Positions 9,442 through 18,150 of a stretch of 37,580 nucleotides of DNA are shown here, one piece after another. The stretch lies in assembly GCA_017959225.1 (NCBI GenBank), contig JAGDBD010000117.1, positions 1-37,580 on the forward strand, in the 5' to 3' direction. The stretch's first letter is position 1; each line of letters begins with the position of its first letter. This DNA is from Fibrobacter sp. Its GTDB lineage: Bacteria; Fibrobacterota; Fibrobacteria; Fibrobacterales; Fibrobacteraceae. The position numbers and the translations under genes are program-made. The notes under the pieces are model-generated. The model did no database searches. It was given only the letters and a program-made list of their open reading frames with translations, and was not told the origin of the DNA.

Positions 9442-11683
9442 TAATTTCATCCTCCAATTTTTTAGCGATGGGCCAATACAAAATAAATTTAGTTCCTTTT
9501 CCGATAGTTGTTTCCAAATTTAAGTGTGCACCTGCGTCTTTTGTAAGGCGCATTGCGACAGAAAGTCCGATTCCCATTCCCTGTCCGGGGGCGCGGGTCG
9601 TAAAATAAGGTGTAAAGATGTGCTTTACCACGTCTGGAGTCATGCCGGCTCCGGTATCCTTGATGGTAATGTAGAGATATTTGCCAGGAGGAATCGTGGA
9701 GAACTGAGTAACGATTTTTTCCTTGACTTCGGTCTTTCGGCAGCTGTAGGTAAGCGTTCCCCCCGATTTCATGGCGAGAATGGCGTTTTTACCCATGTTC
9801 AACATGATGCGGTGGAAGTCGGTCTGGTTGCCGTAGGCGATCATATCGTCGCTTGTATTTTTGATGATTTGAATGTTGGACGGAAGCGTTGCCGAAAGGG
9901 CGTTGCGCACTTCGTCGAAAACAAGTCCCACGCTGAAGTTCGAAGCTTTGCTTGCATGGTCGCCTTGGCGTTCTTTGAGCTGGTCGTAGGTGCGTCTGAC
10001 GAGTTCTGTCGCATTCGTCAGGGATTTTTGCATGTTGTCCAAATACTTTTGGGTGCGGGCGCAATCTTCGGATTTGGGAAGGGTTGCTTCGGCAAGATCT
10101 CTGTACCCGATGATTCCGGCAAGCAGGTTGTTGAAGTCGTGGGCGAGACCGCCTGCCACGTTACTCATGTCTTCGAAGGTAGATGCTTTGACCAGGTTTT
10201 CCCGGAGCAGGTTTCGTTCTTCTTCCAGAGTGTGGAAATCGGTGGTGTCTTCAATTAAGCCGAGAACGCCTTTCACTCGAAGGGCTTCGTCATACAGAGG
10301 AATGGCGGTGTGCTTTTCCCAATGCTTTTTGCCGTTTTCGTCGAGAATCGTTTCATTCTTGACGACGATTCGGCCCGGGCTTTCCATCGCCTGGAGTTCT
10401 TGTTCGGTAAAGGGCTGCTCTTCGATGTGGCTTTTTAAGTTTCCACGGATAGCGATGTCTTTTTTGTTTTGCTGGGTATAGGCTCCGGTTAAATTTTTTG
10501 CCCAAAGTCTTGAAGGCAGATTGTTCAATAGGGAATTCAAAAAGATCTGCTGTTGCAGATAAAGTTTTTGCAGATTCACGATCCGCAAGCGTATTGCGTC
10601 ACGTTCGTCGTTGAATTCTGCTTGCAAACGGGAAAATCTCATTTGCACGTCGTCGTTTTTACGCAAATCGCGGAGGACCGCTTTGTATCCGAAGAGAATT
10701 CCATGGGACAGTAGCGGAGTAATCGAAATGGCTGCGGATACGGAATTGTTCTTCAGGTAGATCGGCACGTTACTCATGGGCGTTAAAACGGAAAGATCCG
10801 GAATGAACTGGGTAATCGGCTTTTGGAAAAGGCCCTTTTCGCCCACTCCGAACATGGCGTTCACCGCATGGTTTGAAAATTCGATTCTTCCGTTGGAATT
10901 CAAAATCAGAACGCCTTCTTCCAGTTCCTGAATGACGGACTTCAAAGACTTGGGCATGTCGAGACCGGTCTGGGCAAGAGCTGCCGTGCCGCGGTAAAGA
11001 ACGAAGGTAATTAGGAATAGGAAAATGGATGCGCTTTCGCCGTAGATGAAAAGTCCCATGGCGGGGAGGATTGCATCCATGGTGAATCCGGCGATGATGG
11101 AAGTTGTCTGCGCGACAAAGATCGAACGGAAAATCTTTTCCGCATTGGTCTGCTTCATCAGCTGGTATGCGACGATAGCAGAAAGGAACATCGGAAAAAT
11201 GAGGAAGAGAAGTATTGCAATGTTTGCAAGAGGAGAATTTGTGGCGGTAAAACCGTACCACGTCGAAATGATTCCCGTGTAAAAGTGCCCTGTAAATCCG
11301 GTGATCAAGCAGAAGAGGACTGCGATAATATCCCAGACGGTAAGGAATTTCCCGACGATTTTCCACCCGGGCTTTATGTTTTCACCGGCAATACCTACGA
11401 CCACTCGGTAGACCGCATAGCCGTACTGTACCCAGCAGATGGAGCCGACAATGTAAATGACATAGCGGACATCGTCCGAAACGTAAACGCGGGGGAGCTG
11501 TTCCACAAAAGCGAGAACATTCCAAACGATGTTTAAAATCAAAAGGTAAATGAGATTTTTTTGGAGCTGCTTTGCAAATGTATTGGAAAGCAGAGTAGTA
11601 AGGATCATGGGTAGCAAAGCAACACATGTAATCAGGGCGACAAACCCATGTAAAAAGTGCATGCTGAATTCAAATGCTTCCAT
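9434..11683 (-). CDS. Membrane histidine kinase with 7TM-like sensor and PAS domains
   Basis: A 749-aa sensor kinase. Residues ~10-235 contain about seven hydrophobic segments, like the 7TM sensor class. A PAS domain follows at ~250-350 (ELEEGVLILNSNGRIEFSNHA), then a coiled-coil stretch, and a second PAS-like domain at ~380-485 (LNNLPSRLWAKNLTGAYTQQ; GVLGLIEDTTDFH). The kinase core has the H-box GGLAHDFNNLLAGIIGY with His515, N-box MLNMGKNAI, G1 DTGAGM, F-box IFTPYFTT and G2 GMGIGLS. This H-box type (HDFNN) belongs to kinases often paired with NtrC-type regulators. The predicted ATG lacks a close ribosome binding site (AGGA is 12 nt away), so the exact start is uncertain. Ligand unknown. The GH9 gene upstream ends in a terminator, so the kinase has its own promoter. 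Confidence 0.94.
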   Translation of the reverse strand: MEAFEFSMHFLHGFVALITCVALLPMILTTLLSNTFAKQLQKNLIYLLILNIVWNVLAFVEQLPRVYVSDDVRYVIYIVGSICWVQYGYAVYRVVVGIAGENIKPGWKIVGKFLTVWDIIAVLFCLITGFTGHFYTGIISTWYGFTATNSPLANIAILLFLIFPMFLSAIVAYQLMKQTNAEKIFRSIFVAQTTSIIAGFTMDAILPAMGLFIYGESASIFLFLITFVLYRGTAALAQTGLDMPKSLKSVIQELEEGVLILNSNGRIEFSNHAVNAMFGVGEKGLFQKPITQFIPDLSVLTPMSNVPIYLKNNSVSAAISITPLLSHGILFGYKAVLRDLRKNDDVQMRFSRLQAEFNDERDAIRLRIVNLQKLYLQQQIFLNSLLNNLPSRLWAKNLTGAYTQQNKKDIAIRGNLKSHIEEQPFTEQELQAMESPGRIVVKNETILDENGKKHWEKHTAIPLYDEALRVKGVLGLIEDTTDFHTLEEERNLLRENLVKASTFEDMSNVAGGLAHDFNNLLAGIIGYRDLAEATLPKSEDCARTQKYLDNMQKSLTNATELVRRTYDQLKERQGDHASKASNFSVGLVFDEVRNALSATLPSNIQIIKNTSDDMIAYGNQTDFHRIMLNMGKNAILAMKSGGTLTYSCRKTEVKEKIVTQFSTIPPGKYLYITIKDTGAGMTPDVVKHIFTPYFTTRAPGQGMGIGLSVAMRLTKDAGAHLNLETTIGKGTKFILYWPIAKKLEDEINA
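9451..9455 (-). promoter_or_regulatory. GGAGG ribosome binding site deciding the receiver start
   Basis: GGAGG touches the first in-frame ATG (9448-9450) but is 9 nt before the second (9439-9441). This favours the shorter receiver protein. The site is inside the kinase coding sequence. Confidence 0.75.
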
Positions 11684-11747
11684 ATGAAATCGATTTCCTA
11701 CCCTCTCAATCTAATCTATACAAAGAAAAAATGCCTAGCTAAAATAG

Positions 11748-11777
11748 AAAAAGTGCGCTTTGTCTTGCGCACTTTTT
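11748..11777 (-). terminator. Intrinsic terminator of the 1913-aa GH9 gene
   Basis: A perfect 11-bp stem (11748-11758 with 11767-11777, 8-nt loop) has A-rich and T-rich ends on both sides, so it can work in both directions. It lies 20 bp past the GH9 stop and about 65 bp before the kinase start, separating the two transcripts. Confidence 0.88.
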
Positions 11778-11796
11778 GTGGAGGATAGAATAAATA

Positions 11797-12240
11797 TTAC
11801 TTGATTCGACGGATACCGAAGGTTTGCGTTTTGGTGTAGCTATCCTTGGAGGAGAATCGCTTTACCATGTCGCTGTCGAGTTCGGTATTCGGGTTGAACT
11901 TGGCCTGAATATCGATTTTTGCGATATATGCGCCCGTTCCGATGGCTCGTCCACTTTCCGAGGAAAGACCCTTGGTGCAGTTTGAAAGCCACTGCAAGCG
12001 CATTACGACCTGGTTGTCGCTCGAAAGATATTTCGGCGTCAGGTTGAAGCTTTGGTCGTAACGGTTTACGAATGAGCCGAGGTTCGTGTAGAACGGAAGG
12101 TCAATGTCGAAAAGGATGGATTTCCATGCCGGATCTTCACCGAAGCTCGTTCCGCGAGGAATGCCCATGTCGAGGATGTAGAGCATTCCGTCGAAGGTGT
12201 AAGCGTTGGTGTCGACGCTCGAAATCAGAACATCCTTTTC
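11797..12240 (-). other. Conserved C-terminal domain, candidate T9SS sorting domain (GH9, 1913 aa)
   Basis: The last ~145 residues align by eye with the end of the 2204-aa GH9 protein: GEDPAWKSILFD against GEDAWKATLKMN, YTNLGSFV against YSNTGSLV, RLQW against RLEW, SGRAIGTGAYI against SGRHVGTGAYI, and TQTFGIRR against TKTFGFRR. The Y-x3-G-x-F-V ... W ... GR-x-x-GTG-A-Y pattern is like a FlgD Ig-like fold, as in T9SS-type C-terminal domains. Function as a sorting signal is inference. Confidence 0.5.
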
Positions 12241-15200
12241 GTAAATATCCCACTGGCGAGTTTCCTGATTCAACACGATCAAGCGGAATGGTTCCTTGGT
12301 TTCCGTACAAGATTCGGACGTAGAAGAAATGTCGGAAACAGGATATTCCGGATGAACGTCGAAGGTAATCTGCGGAGCGCCAGAGCCTGCGACAGTTGCC
12401 CACGGATTTTCAAGCGACGGCTGGTTGCCGTTCTTGTCGAGGAAGAGGCTTCCGTCCAGCGGTGTAAAGCGAATGCGGTCACCTTCCTGAACTGCGGTTT
12501 CCGATTCCTGTTCATAAAGCATGTTGAACGTGTTCGTGCCGAGAGTCCAACGGTAAGCGGCAACGTTCACAGGACCGCTGCGTTCACGCTGGATCAGGCT
12601 ATGGGAAGAGTCTCCGACGACCAAAGGTTCGCTGGATTCCACAAGGAGCGATACGAAGGAACCTGCCGAGTTGATCGTTCCTGCTACGATGACAGGACCT
12701 GTCAAGTCTTCTGCCAACGTGGAATCGCTTTCGTAATTTGCGCCGCTGCCTTTGTGCTGCGTCAAAAGGCCCGCTCCGATGATGTCTCCGCCCTTAGAAG
12801 AAATTCCTGAATAATTGCCGTTTGTGTTGCCAAGCTTGAAAGCGGGTTCCAATGTAATGGTAGCCACGGTATTTTCGGAATTCCAAGAGAAGGTTTTTGC
12901 CCAAAGGGTTTCTGGAACGGCGCTGCCGAAGATGACCGATACACTGTCAGGAGAGTGGCGACTATCGACTGCAGAAACGAATTCCGCAGTAACACGTTCT
13001 GCAAGACCGTCACCGTCCGCATCCGAAATACTTGCATATTGCAGAGAGATCGGCAAAATCTTCAGGGTGAATGTCAAGATAGGCTGTTCGCAAAGAGAAG
13101 AAATTGCGTTGCCCGATTTATCGGTAATCGTCGCTGTCGAAAGGAGCTGTCCTTTCATGCCTTCGGTAATGAGCGAATTTCCGCTTGCGTCAAAAGAAAT
13201 CGTGTATTCCCAGACGTTCAGCTTTTCGTTGTAAAGCTTGGAGCTAGTAACGCTTGGCATCATGTCAAGGGCGTTGCCCGATGCGTCGAAAAGGGCGAGA
13301 GGCCAAGCGAGGCCCGGAGCGGAAATCGGTTCCGAGAACTGGATGTAAATACGGTCCACCGTCGCAGTGTCCAAACGTTCGAGCACGGAGAGCGAAAGGA
13401 TCGTCGGAGAAATGCCGTCCTGGTAGAAGTCCGTATGGGTTTTGATTTCACCCGAAATGTTGCTTTCGAGAGAAACGAAACCCTCCGGATTCGTGTAAAC
13501 GGAAGTGTCCTTCGGCGTAAAGTTGACCGAGATCATTGAATCCTGAACCGTTGCGCTAGAAACAGTGATGGTATCTCCGCGGTATTCAAAGGAAATCGAT
13601 GAGAAGTTTTGACCGGCCTGATAAGAAGCTGTCAAAATGACCATCAACTGATCCGGAACATTATCGCAGTCCGTATCCAGCATTTTCGCGTAATCGATAA
13701 TCGGCCACGGTGGAAGTTCTTCAATTAAAAGAACAGCCTTGGCAGAAGTGTAATTGTACTTGGAACTAGATGAAATGGAACTTGCATAGAGGATCGTTTC
13801 TAAAGGAGTGTCACTCGAAACGTAGAATGTAGCTGTTCCGTTTACGAGAGTGAGAGAGGTCGTTGCGATATCTGCCGTTGCAGACGTATAGAAGAACGCG
13901 GATCCGTCTTCCACAGAAAGGGAAATCGTAATGTCGTCATCGGTAATGATTGCTCCGGTGGAATCGTACAAAGTAACGATCACCTGGGCGCGCTTACCGA
14001 CATAGGCCTTAGCCGTATCCACGTTGAACACGAGATAACGCTTTTCTAGCGGGGTTACAATGGAATCCCATTCCACATTGGAACGGACCACTTTACAGGC
14101 GCAGTCGTAACTGCCCTTGGCGTTTGCACCGTGGTTATGCCAAGAAACCCAATCGATCATGTTGTTGCCGTAGGCGAGATTCTTGGAAATGGAGAAGATG
14201 TAATCGTCATATTCCTTGACGTATTGGGTGTTTGTACCGAAGTAAGAAACTCCGTTACCTTCGAAATCGTCCAGGAAGCCTGATGGGGAAACTGTACTTT
14301 CGCCGGAATAGGTTGCCGTGTTTAACGTATCTTCAAGCGATGTGGCCGGAGATTTGAACGGCGTTGCGAAGTCAAGTGTAATCGTGCGAGCAATGGAAAG
14401 GTCGCTAGAAGAAGCGTCATAATCTGGCGGGTAACCGTAGATGTGAGTTCCGTGGTAGAAGATGGTGACGTAGGGATCCTTTTTATATGCGCTTTCTAAG
14501 GATCCGTTGACTTCTTCGAGGAACGTGGATTCAGAACCTGTGTACAACGGGCCGCGGGTCAGATCGATACCCGAGAAATATTCTGGATCACTGGATTCCG
14601 TATGAGCGCGAAGAGACCAGGAGCCTTCTAGATCTCCGTAGGTGGCATTTGTAAACTGCATTTCGAATTGGAAGCTGCTAGAAACCCCGATCGTACCTTG
14701 GAGCGTTACAGGTAGATAATATCCACCGCTTGTGGCGTCGAACTGAGCTGCTCCGTAGGAAAGGGACATGCTCGAAGTGTCGTCGTAAGAAACTTTGGCA
14801 AGCTGTCCCCAACCTGTTGCAGAAACGCTCTTGGTCAAGTAGAAACGAAGTTCCACGTCGGAGTAGGGGATTGAATCGCTGTTCGTTACGATAACAAAGA
14901 ATGTGTTGCAGCTCTTCCAATCGGAGCAGCTGGAATTTTTACTTGCAGGCTTTACGTATACGCGGAAATCCACAAAGGTTGCTTCCGAAGACGTTGTAAA
15001 GCTGTAATGGCTACCGGAGTTGTTGTCTGTCGTTGCACCGGAAATCACATCGAAGTAATAAGTTTTACCCGGTTCGAGATCGGTGAGAACCGTTTCGTGG
15101 AAGCGTACCGCTTTACCGTCGTCAGCAATTGTAGACGCCGAAAGATCTGCAGTGGATGTTCCATATTTCACAATGCCGTTCATAGCGACGTCACCTGTCC

Positions 15201-17538
15201 ACCAGTAAATGCGAGCGCTGTTATTTGTCACTTGACAAATGGTGACGCCAGAAATGCTGACGGCCGTAGAGGATTGAGTCCAGGTGTACCACTGTCCGTG
15301 ATTGTCGTCAGTGGTGTAATTCTGTTTTACATCATGACCGACGAGATAGAAGTAGTAAGTTGTTCCCGAAGTAAGACCTGTGAGCGTCACGGATCCGCCG
15401 ACGCCTGCAACGGCTGTGACGGAATCCACCTTGGCTGCATCCGGAGTCGTGGCGTAGTACACGGTTACGATGGCACGTTCATCTGTATCCCAACTGATGA
15501 TTGCCGATGTGTCCGAAATGGCTGTACCGACTACGTTAGAAAATACCGGTCCGTCCACGTCTTCCGGAACTTTTTTGGAAAGGCTTAATCCCGGGATGAC
15601 GAACTGTGCAGAGAAGTCGATGCAGGTTTCAGTTGCCGTGTAATCGTTCCAGTCGTCTTTTAGCAGATTGTGGGGAGCGGAGCCGCCCATGAGTGCGCCC
15701 TTGGGACATTTGTATTCGTAAGGCATGCCGCCAGCGTTATAACCGTCCGGATTCGATGCGCGGTTGTGGGGGTGGTTTTCGTTGCGTGTTCCCGTTCCCA
15801 TGATGAACGAAAGTCCCCATGGGTTTGCGCCCATGTTGTAATAGAAGTTGTCGAGAGCGACATTCAAATATTGTTCGTCGCCCGTGATGTCGTAGAGCAT
15901 GAAGACCGCGTTTGCAGCGCCCATATTGTAACGGTTAAAGCCCCAATCGCTGGATGTCCAAACGAGATTATACGGGGGGACTACAGTAAAGGATCCGTAG
16001 GGGTTTGTGCTGACCGTCGAGTCTCCCTGGGTTCCGTCATCCGTTAAACGGGTCATGGTTGCAACAATGCGCGTGAGAAGCGTGTCTCGTTCTGCACTGG
16101 AAATTCCGTAGCTTTGAGCCTTGGCCACCGTGGGAAGAATCAATTTATCAAACGCAAAAAGAACATAGGCGTGGATGTTTTCATAGTCCGTCATCCAACC
16201 GCCCGGGTAGAATCCGCTTCTGTGTCCGAGATATCCACCGCGGAAGTAGGGCAAGTTGTACATGTAATTGCTAGCGTTGTCATTGATAGCCGTGTTCTTG
16301 TACAAGTCGAATGCGTACGTTGTGTCTTTGGTTGCGTACCAAAGAGCAAGGGCAGCTGCAGCTGCGTCGTCGTAAAGAGGGCCGCCACCGGTATAAAATC
16401 CGTTGAGGTTGTCTGTGTTTTTGCCGTCCGGAGCGTACTTGGCAATAATGTTCTTGTAAATGTCTTTTGCGGCTGCGATAAGAGAATCCGAGTAATGGTC
16501 ATCTTGGTACATTTCCCAGCCCACAGCGAAGAATGCCATGGCTGCTGCAAACATGCCAGCTGCGTTTGTTCCGATGCCGTCTGCGACCGGGCGTGGTGCA
16601 CCACCTTTGTCAGGACTTTGGACGTCTTGATGTTCGGGAACATCCCAGAACTGGTGGTCCGCAGAAGTGACTGCTACGGAATGGTACATGTCTCCACGAT
16701 CGATTAAACCTTCGGCTTTCGAAGCCTTGTACATTTTGTAAATCCAGTCCACACCGATTTTAGCTTCCCAAAGAATGTCGGGAATACCGTCTGTTGTGAC
16801 CGTATCCGCGTAAGAAGCTCCAAAGCGATCTTCGGCACGTTCCGAATAAACGTTATAAGCGATGGAAAGAACAAAGGCTGCATATCCAAGGGTCTGGCTC
16901 ACTTTAAAGTGGTCACCACAGTCATGCCAACCTCCACTCAAATCATGCCCGATTGCAGAACCGTCTTTTGTGTGGCAAGCTCCGTGAAGTTGAGAATTGG
17001 TTCCGCCGCAGCGCTGAATGCCGAAAAACTTCAACGTGGTTTCAAAAACAGCGTTAAAAAGGTATTCGTTAATGATGAAGTTAAAGGAAGTGTCTTTTCC
17101 GACGACAAGGAAGTAGGTGCCCGGGGAAGTCAAACCGGAAAAGTCCGCGCTGTAAAGATTTTCTGTTCCCGAAGTGGCTGCTGATGAATCCCCGAAGGAA
17201 TACACGGTGTTGATGGAGTTGAAAGCTCCGTTTACCCACATGTTCGGTTTGGGCCAATTGCCTACTGACGTGAGATTCCCTTCCCAAACGGAAGCTCCGC
17301 TAGAAGCATCGATCACTTTAAAAGTGGATTCGGAGGGATCCGACACAAAGGCGAACTTGTGATTATCCGACGGGCGAAAGCCGATCTGGTTTACACGAAT
17401 GACGGGACGGTCGTAAACGTTCAAACTGTCGAGATAGCGACGGCTGCATGTATCACAGGTAAAATCGATATTTGGAATTCTATCGTCTGCAAATAAGGTT
17501 GCAACCAACATCAATAGAAAAAAGACGAGGCGTACCAT
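11797..17538 (-). CDS. Giant multidomain GH9 cellulase (1913 aa)
   Basis: Secreted endoglucanase-type GH9 enzyme that hydrolyses beta-1,4-glucan with inversion. Signal peptide at 1-17. N-terminal Ig-like domain (CelD_N) at ~43-150 (RPVIRVNQIGFRPSDNHKFA). GH9 catalytic domain at ~160-655: SGGWHDCGDHFK with Asp206/Asp209, NENHPHNRASNPDG with the active-site His/Arg, and general acid Glu637 in YTATETCIDFSAQF. Then two fibronectin III-like domains (~665-865), a beta-rich domain resembling carbohydrate-binding modules (~870-1020; NSDSIPYSDVELRFYLT), several Ig-like modules including Ca-loop sequences DTDCDNVPD and DADGDGLAE, and a conserved C-terminal domain with SGRAIGTGAYI and a basic tail (TFGIRRIK). 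Most GH9 enzymes have 450-1000 residues. AAGGAGT precedes the ATG. Paralogue of the next gene upstream. Confidence 0.95.
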   Translation of the reverse strand: MVRLVFFLLMLVATLFADDRIPNIDFTCDTCSRRYLDSLNVYDRPVIRVNQIGFRPSDNHKFAFVSDPSESTFKVIDASSGASVWEGNLTSVGNWPKPNMWVNGAFNSINTVYSFGDSSAATSGTENLYSADFSGLTSPGTYFLVVGKDTSFNFIINEYLFNAVFETTLKFFGIQRCGGTNSQLHGACHTKDGSAIGHDLSGGWHDCGDHFKVSQTLGYAAFVLSIAYNVYSERAEDRFGASYADTVTTDGIPDILWEAKIGVDWIYKMYKASKAEGLIDRGDMYHSVAVTSADHQFWDVPEHQDVQSPDKGGAPRPVADGIGTNAAGMFAAAMAFFAVGWEMYQDDHYSDSLIAAAKDIYKNIIAKYAPDGKNTDNLNGFYTGGGPLYDDAAAAALALWYATKDTTYAFDLYKNTAINDNASNYMYNLPYFRGGYLGHRSGFYPGGWMTDYENIHAYVLFAFDKLILPTVAKAQSYGISSAERDTLLTRIVATMTRLTDDGTQGDSTVSTNPYGSFTVVPPYNLVWTSSDWGFNRYNMGAANAVFMLYDITGDEQYLNVALDNFYYNMGANPWGLSFIMGTGTRNENHPHNRASNPDGYNAGGMPYEYKCPKGALMGGSAPHNLLKDDWNDYTATETCIDFSAQFVIPGLSLSKKVPEDVDGPVFSNVVGTAISDTSAIISWDTDERAIVTVYYATTPDAAKVDSVTAVAGVGGSVTLTGLTSGTTYYFYLVGHDVKQNYTTDDNHGQWYTWTQSSTAVSISGVTICQVTNNSARIYWWTGDVAMNGIVKYGTSTADLSASTIADDGKAVRFHETVLTDLEPGKTYYFDVISGATTDNNSGSHYSFTTSSEATFVDFRVYVKPASKNSSCSDWKSCNTFFVIVTNSDSIPYSDVELRFYLTKSVSATGWGQLAKVSYDDTSSMSLSYGAAQFDATSGGYYLPVTLQGTIGVSSSFQFEMQFTNATYGDLEGSWSLRAHTESSDPEYFSGIDLTRGPLYTGSESTFLEEVNGSLESAYKKDPYVTIFYHGTHIYGYPPDYDASSSDLSIARTITLDFATPFKSPATSLEDTLNTATYSGESTVSPSGFLDDFEGNGVSYFGTNTQYVKEYDDYIFSISKNLAYGNNMIDWVSWHNHGANAKGSYDCACKVVRSNVEWDSIVTPLEKRYLVFNVDTAKAYVGKRAQVIVTLYDSTGAIITDDDITISLSVEDGSAFFYTSATADIATTSLTLVNGTATFYVSSDTPLETILYASSISSSSKYNYTSAKAVLLIEELPPWPIIDYAKMLDTDCDNVPDQLMVILTASYQAGQNFSSISFEYRGDTITVSSATVQDSMISVNFTPKDTSVYTNPEGFVSLESNISGEIKTHTDFYQDGISPTILSLSVLERLDTATVDRIYIQFSEPISAPGLAWPLALFDASGNALDMMPSVTSSKLYNEKLNVWEYTISFDASGNSLITEGMKGQLLSTATITDKSGNAISSLCEQPILTFTLKILPISLQYASISDADGDGLAERVTAEFVSAVDSRHSPDSVSVIFGSAVPETLWAKTFSWNSENTVATITLEPAFKLGNTNGNYSGISSKGGDIIGAGLLTQHKGSGANYESDSTLAEDLTGPVIVAGTINSAGSFVSLLVESSEPLVVGDSSHSLIQRERSGPVNVAAYRWTLGTNTFNMLYEQESETAVQEGDRIRFTPLDGSLFLDKNGNQPSLENPWATVAGSGAPQITFDVHPEYPVSDISSTSESCTETKEPFRLIVLNQETRQWDIYEKDVLISSVDTNAYTFDGMLYILDMGIPRGTSFGEDPAWKSILFDIDLPFYTNLGSFVNRYDQSFNLTPKYLSSDNQVVMRLQWLSNCTKGLSSESGRAIGTGAYIAKIDIQAKFNPNTELDSDMVKRFSSKDSYTKTQTFGIRRIK

Positions 17539-17542
17539 CGGG

Positions 17543-17549
17543 ACTCCTT
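17543..17549 (-). promoter_or_regulatory. Ribosome binding site AAGGAGT of the 1913-aa GH9 gene
   Basis: Strong Shine-Dalgarno 4 nt before the ATG at 17538. The upstream 130 bp, up to the terminator of the other GH9 gene, is AT-rich with no promoter I can name with confidence. Confidence 0.6.
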
Positions 17550-17670
17550 TTTAAAACCAAACCACTCTTTTCTAACACACCAACATCAAAAATACCTTTT
17601 TCGGTGGGTTAAGTTTTTAAAAAAGCAAGGACGTTTGCTTTTCTGTTCCCGGAGTGTTTTCCGAATATGC

Positions 17671-17701
17671 AAAAAAGGAAACCGATTTTCTCGGTTTCCT
17701 T
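17671..17701 (-). terminator. Intrinsic terminator of the 2204-aa GH9 gene
   Basis: Perfect 11-bp stem (17675-17685 with 17691-17701) and a 5-nt loop; six A residues at 17671-17676 give a U-run on the minus-strand transcript. It lies 30 bp after the stop codon, so the two GH9 genes are mostly transcribed separately. Confidence 0.88.
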
Positions 17702-17730
17702 GGGATTGTAAAGATTCAGAAACGAACCTT

Positions 17731-18150
17731 TTATTTAGCTCCGACGCGCCGGAAGCCGAAGGTCTTTGTCTTGTTGGAAGACTGCTTCTTCGACTGTCCC
17801 TTCTTGTACTTGCCGTTTGCCGTGTTGCCCACGGCATTTTCGTTAGCCTTGAAGGAGAATTTCGAAATGTAAGCGCCTGTTCCCACGTGACGTCCGCTTT
17901 CCGAGAACGGAGCGATACCGTCATGAGTGACCCATTCCAGGCGAAGCTTGATCACACCGTCCGTGCTCATCGCTTCCTTTGCAATGTCGGAGAGCGAGAA
18001 GGTATAGGAAGTGGTGGCGACAAGGCTTCCCGTGTTGCTGTAGATATCGGCATTCATCTTGAGGGTAGCCTTCCAAGCGTCTTCACCCAGGGAGTCTAGC
18101 TGCAAGAGAAGCGGAATTTCGACATCGATATTGAACGTCGGTCCACCGTG
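17731..18150 (-). other. Conserved C-terminal domain, candidate T9SS sorting domain (GH9, 2204 aa)
   Basis: The final ~140 residues match the end of the 1913-aa paralogue and share the FlgD-like pattern with the PorU tail: YSNTGSLV, RLEW, SGRHVGTGAYI. A Lys/Ser/Gln-rich segment (KYKKGQSKKQSSNK) is inserted before the terminal TKTFGFRR. The strongly basic end recalls the basic terminal domains described for Fibrobacter secreted enzymes; equivalence is not established here. Confidence 0.5.

Noticed and set aside
17600-17670. Possible sigma-54 promoter before the 1913-aa GH9 gene (CCTTGC on the minus strand)
   Set aside because: The GG to GC distance is wrong for a -24/-12 promoter, and no other candidate in the window fits.
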